Source: Gemmatimonas phototrophica (GTDB lineage: Bacteria > Gemmatimonadota > Gemmatimonadetes > Gemmatimonadales > Gemmatimonadaceae). Taken from it: a stretch of 7,452 nt of DNA. The stretch spans positions 1-7,452 of the forward strand of contig CAMBRJ010000136.1 of the NCBI GenBank assembly GCA_945870175.1, given 5' to 3'. Shown here one piece after another: positions 6,852 to 7,452 of this stretch; the stretch's first letter is position 1, and each line of letters opens with the position of its first letter. The notes below the pieces were generated by a model. It was not told the origin of the DNA and did not search any database. It saw nothing but the letters and a program-made list of their open reading frames with translations. The position numbers and the translations under genes were made by a program.

Positions 6852-7293
6852 ACACGTACACGGGTATGTTCAGATCGCCAAGGTGGTGCGTAATGAGCGG
6901 ACGGACCTTATCCCAGTCGAGTCCGCCGGCACCGGTGGCGAGCCGTGGCAGAGCGACACTCTTCACGCCGCTCTTCTCGATCTCGTGCCGCAACCGCTTC
7001 AACACGTGATTGACGTTGGGAATCGACGCGCGGCCCGAGGCCGCCGAGGCGTGATCCCCTTCCTGTGTCATCAGATTGTAGATCGTACGCCCCTCGGCGC
7101 TGCGATACGTCCAGAGTTCGCCGGGTTTCGGGTGCGCCTGATGCGCATAATGGCGGAAGTCCTTCGCCATGCTCGGCCACAACTCGCGCAAGGCGAGGGC
7201 AAGCCCCGCGTCGAAGTGGTCATTGGGAGAGACGCCGTGCGCGATGGCCTGCGCCTTGGTGAGCAGAATATCGCCGTCCAGTTCGTAAATCAC
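6805..7293 (-). CDS. Stand-alone macrodomain protein (ADP-ribose-binding fold, TARG1/DarG-like)
   Basis: This 162-aa cytoplasmic protein is a single macrodomain. Visible motifs: an N-terminal strand ending in GDIL (7-10), the ligand loop AHGVSPNDHFDAGLALAL (18-35), and the distal-loop motif ALPRLATGAGGLDW (114-127), which matches the corresponding GGLDW loop of DarG-type macrodomains; a final strand VYVYVTY follows at 145-151. Macrodomains bind ADP-ribose or related ligands, and some remove ADP-ribose from proteins or DNA. The catalytic lysine used by TARG1 and DarG near the NL(I/M)T segment is not evident here (NLMTQEGDHASA), and the TARG1 aspartate position is Gly, so binding without hydrolysis, or a different chemistry, is possible. 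No DarT-like toxin is adjacent in the window. The start is GTG, fixed by a TTAGGAG Shine-Dalgarno 5 bases upstream. The gene leads the transcription unit and its last 15 codons overlap the pump gene. Confidence 0.85.
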   Translation of the reverse strand: MIYELDGDILLTKAQAIAHGVSPNDHFDAGLALALRELWPSMAKDFRHYAHQAHPKPGELWTYRSAEGRTIYNLMTQEGDHASAASGRASIPNVNHVLKRLRHEIEKSGVKSVALPRLATGAGGLDWDKVRPLITHHLGDLNIPVYVYVTYRKGEAGKEAAA

Positions 7294-7298
7294 GAGAA

Positions 7299-7305
7299 CT
7301 CCTAA
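7299..7305 (-). promoter_or_regulatory. Shine-Dalgarno of the macrodomain gene
   Basis: TTAGGAG on the minus strand sits 5 bases before the GTG at 7293-7291. It is the strongest ribosome binding site in the window and decides this non-ATG start. Confidence 0.85.
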
Positions 7306-7313
7306 GCGTGGTG

Positions 7314-7343
7314 ATTCCTGTCGTGTGGTGCGTGACAGGGAAT
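7314..7343. repeat. Imperfect inverted repeat in the macrodomain gene leader
   Basis: ATTCCTGTC (7314-7322) and GACAGGGAAT (7334-7343) are complementary except for one bulged base, with an 11-base centre. The element lies 8 bp upstream of the Shine-Dalgarno. It may be an operator or an mRNA hairpin that affects translation. It has no T-run on either side, so terminator function is unlikely. Confidence 0.4.
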
Positions 7344-7387
7344 GTCCGTCCGCGCGGAGTCATAGGGAGTCGGTGGAACCCCGACAT

Positions 7388-7452
7388 GGGGGGGCGGGAT
7401 GAGCTGACGGGCGAACAGCCAAACACCCTAGGAAGCAGGGGGGAGGGGGGGG
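7388..7452. repeat. G-rich tracts at the right edge
   Basis: The plus strand carries GGGGGGGCGGG at 7388-7398 and GGGGGG-A-GGGGGGGG at 7438-7452. No other comparable homopolymer runs occur in the window. They could form G-quadruplexes, or reflect sequencing or assembly trouble at a contig end. No gene is recognisable in 7306-7452. Confidence 0.5.

Noticed and set aside
6805..7293. DarTG toxin-antitoxin system
   Set aside because: The macrodomain resembles DarG, but there is no DarT-like ADP-ribosyltransferase next to it in the window and no DarG C-terminal extension.
6280..7305. Plus-strand open frame of 341 codons across the pump and macrodomain genes
   Set aside because: It spans two unrelated, well-supported minus-strand genes and their junction, with Arg/Ser/Ala-rich composition typical of a shadow.
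7220..7426. Minus-strand 68-codon open frame upstream of the macrodomain gene
   Set aside because: Overlaps the macrodomain start in another frame, has no ribosome binding site and is Arg/Ser/Pro-rich without motifs.

Overview
The window is high-GC bacterial DNA (roughly two thirds G+C by eye) with dense, partly overlapping genes. It holds four complete protein genes and the 3' end of a fifth. I could not place the organism from the sequence alone. High GC, a lone dnaE2-type polymerase, a photoactive-yellow-protein-like PAS protein and a probable leaderless promoter would fit Gemmatimonadota or a similar environmental phylum, but this is a weak inference. I saw no tRNA, rRNA, CRISPR array or insertion sequence.

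Layout, left to right: (1) 3-143 (+), the C-terminal end of a PIN-domain (VapC-type) toxin, cut by the window edge. (2) 169-3702 (-), a full-length error-prone DNA polymerase DnaE2/ImuC of 1177 aa with intact catalytic aspartates and an unusual insert of about 105 residues. (3) 3703-3789, a short divergent intergenic region with two phased direct repeats, an inverted repeat and a plausible leaderless promoter for dnaE2. (4) 3790-4209 (+), a small PAS protein closely resembling photoactive yellow protein (PYP), with the chromophore cysteine, tyrosine and glutamate kept. (5) 4182-6851 (-), an 889-aa P-type (type II, Ca2+-ATPase-like) cation pump whose 3' end overlaps that of the PYP-like gene by 28 bp. 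(6) 6805-7293 (-), a 162-aa stand-alone macrodomain protein that starts at GTG behind a strong Shine-Dalgarno and overlaps the pump start by 47 bp. (7) 7306-7452, a leader with an inverted repeat, then G-rich tracts at the window end.

Functional reading: macrodomain and pump form one leftward, probably translationally coupled unit (ADP-ribose-type ligand binding plus ion export). dnaE2 and the PYP-like gene share a divergent control region. A blue-light-type sensor head to head with a damage-tolerance mutasome polymerase is the most interesting arrangement here; a regulatory link between light sensing and mutagenic repair is a hypothesis, not something the sequence proves. The imuA/imuB partners usually found with dnaE2, and the tyrosine ammonia-lyase and coumarate ligase needed for a PYP chromophore, are not in the window.
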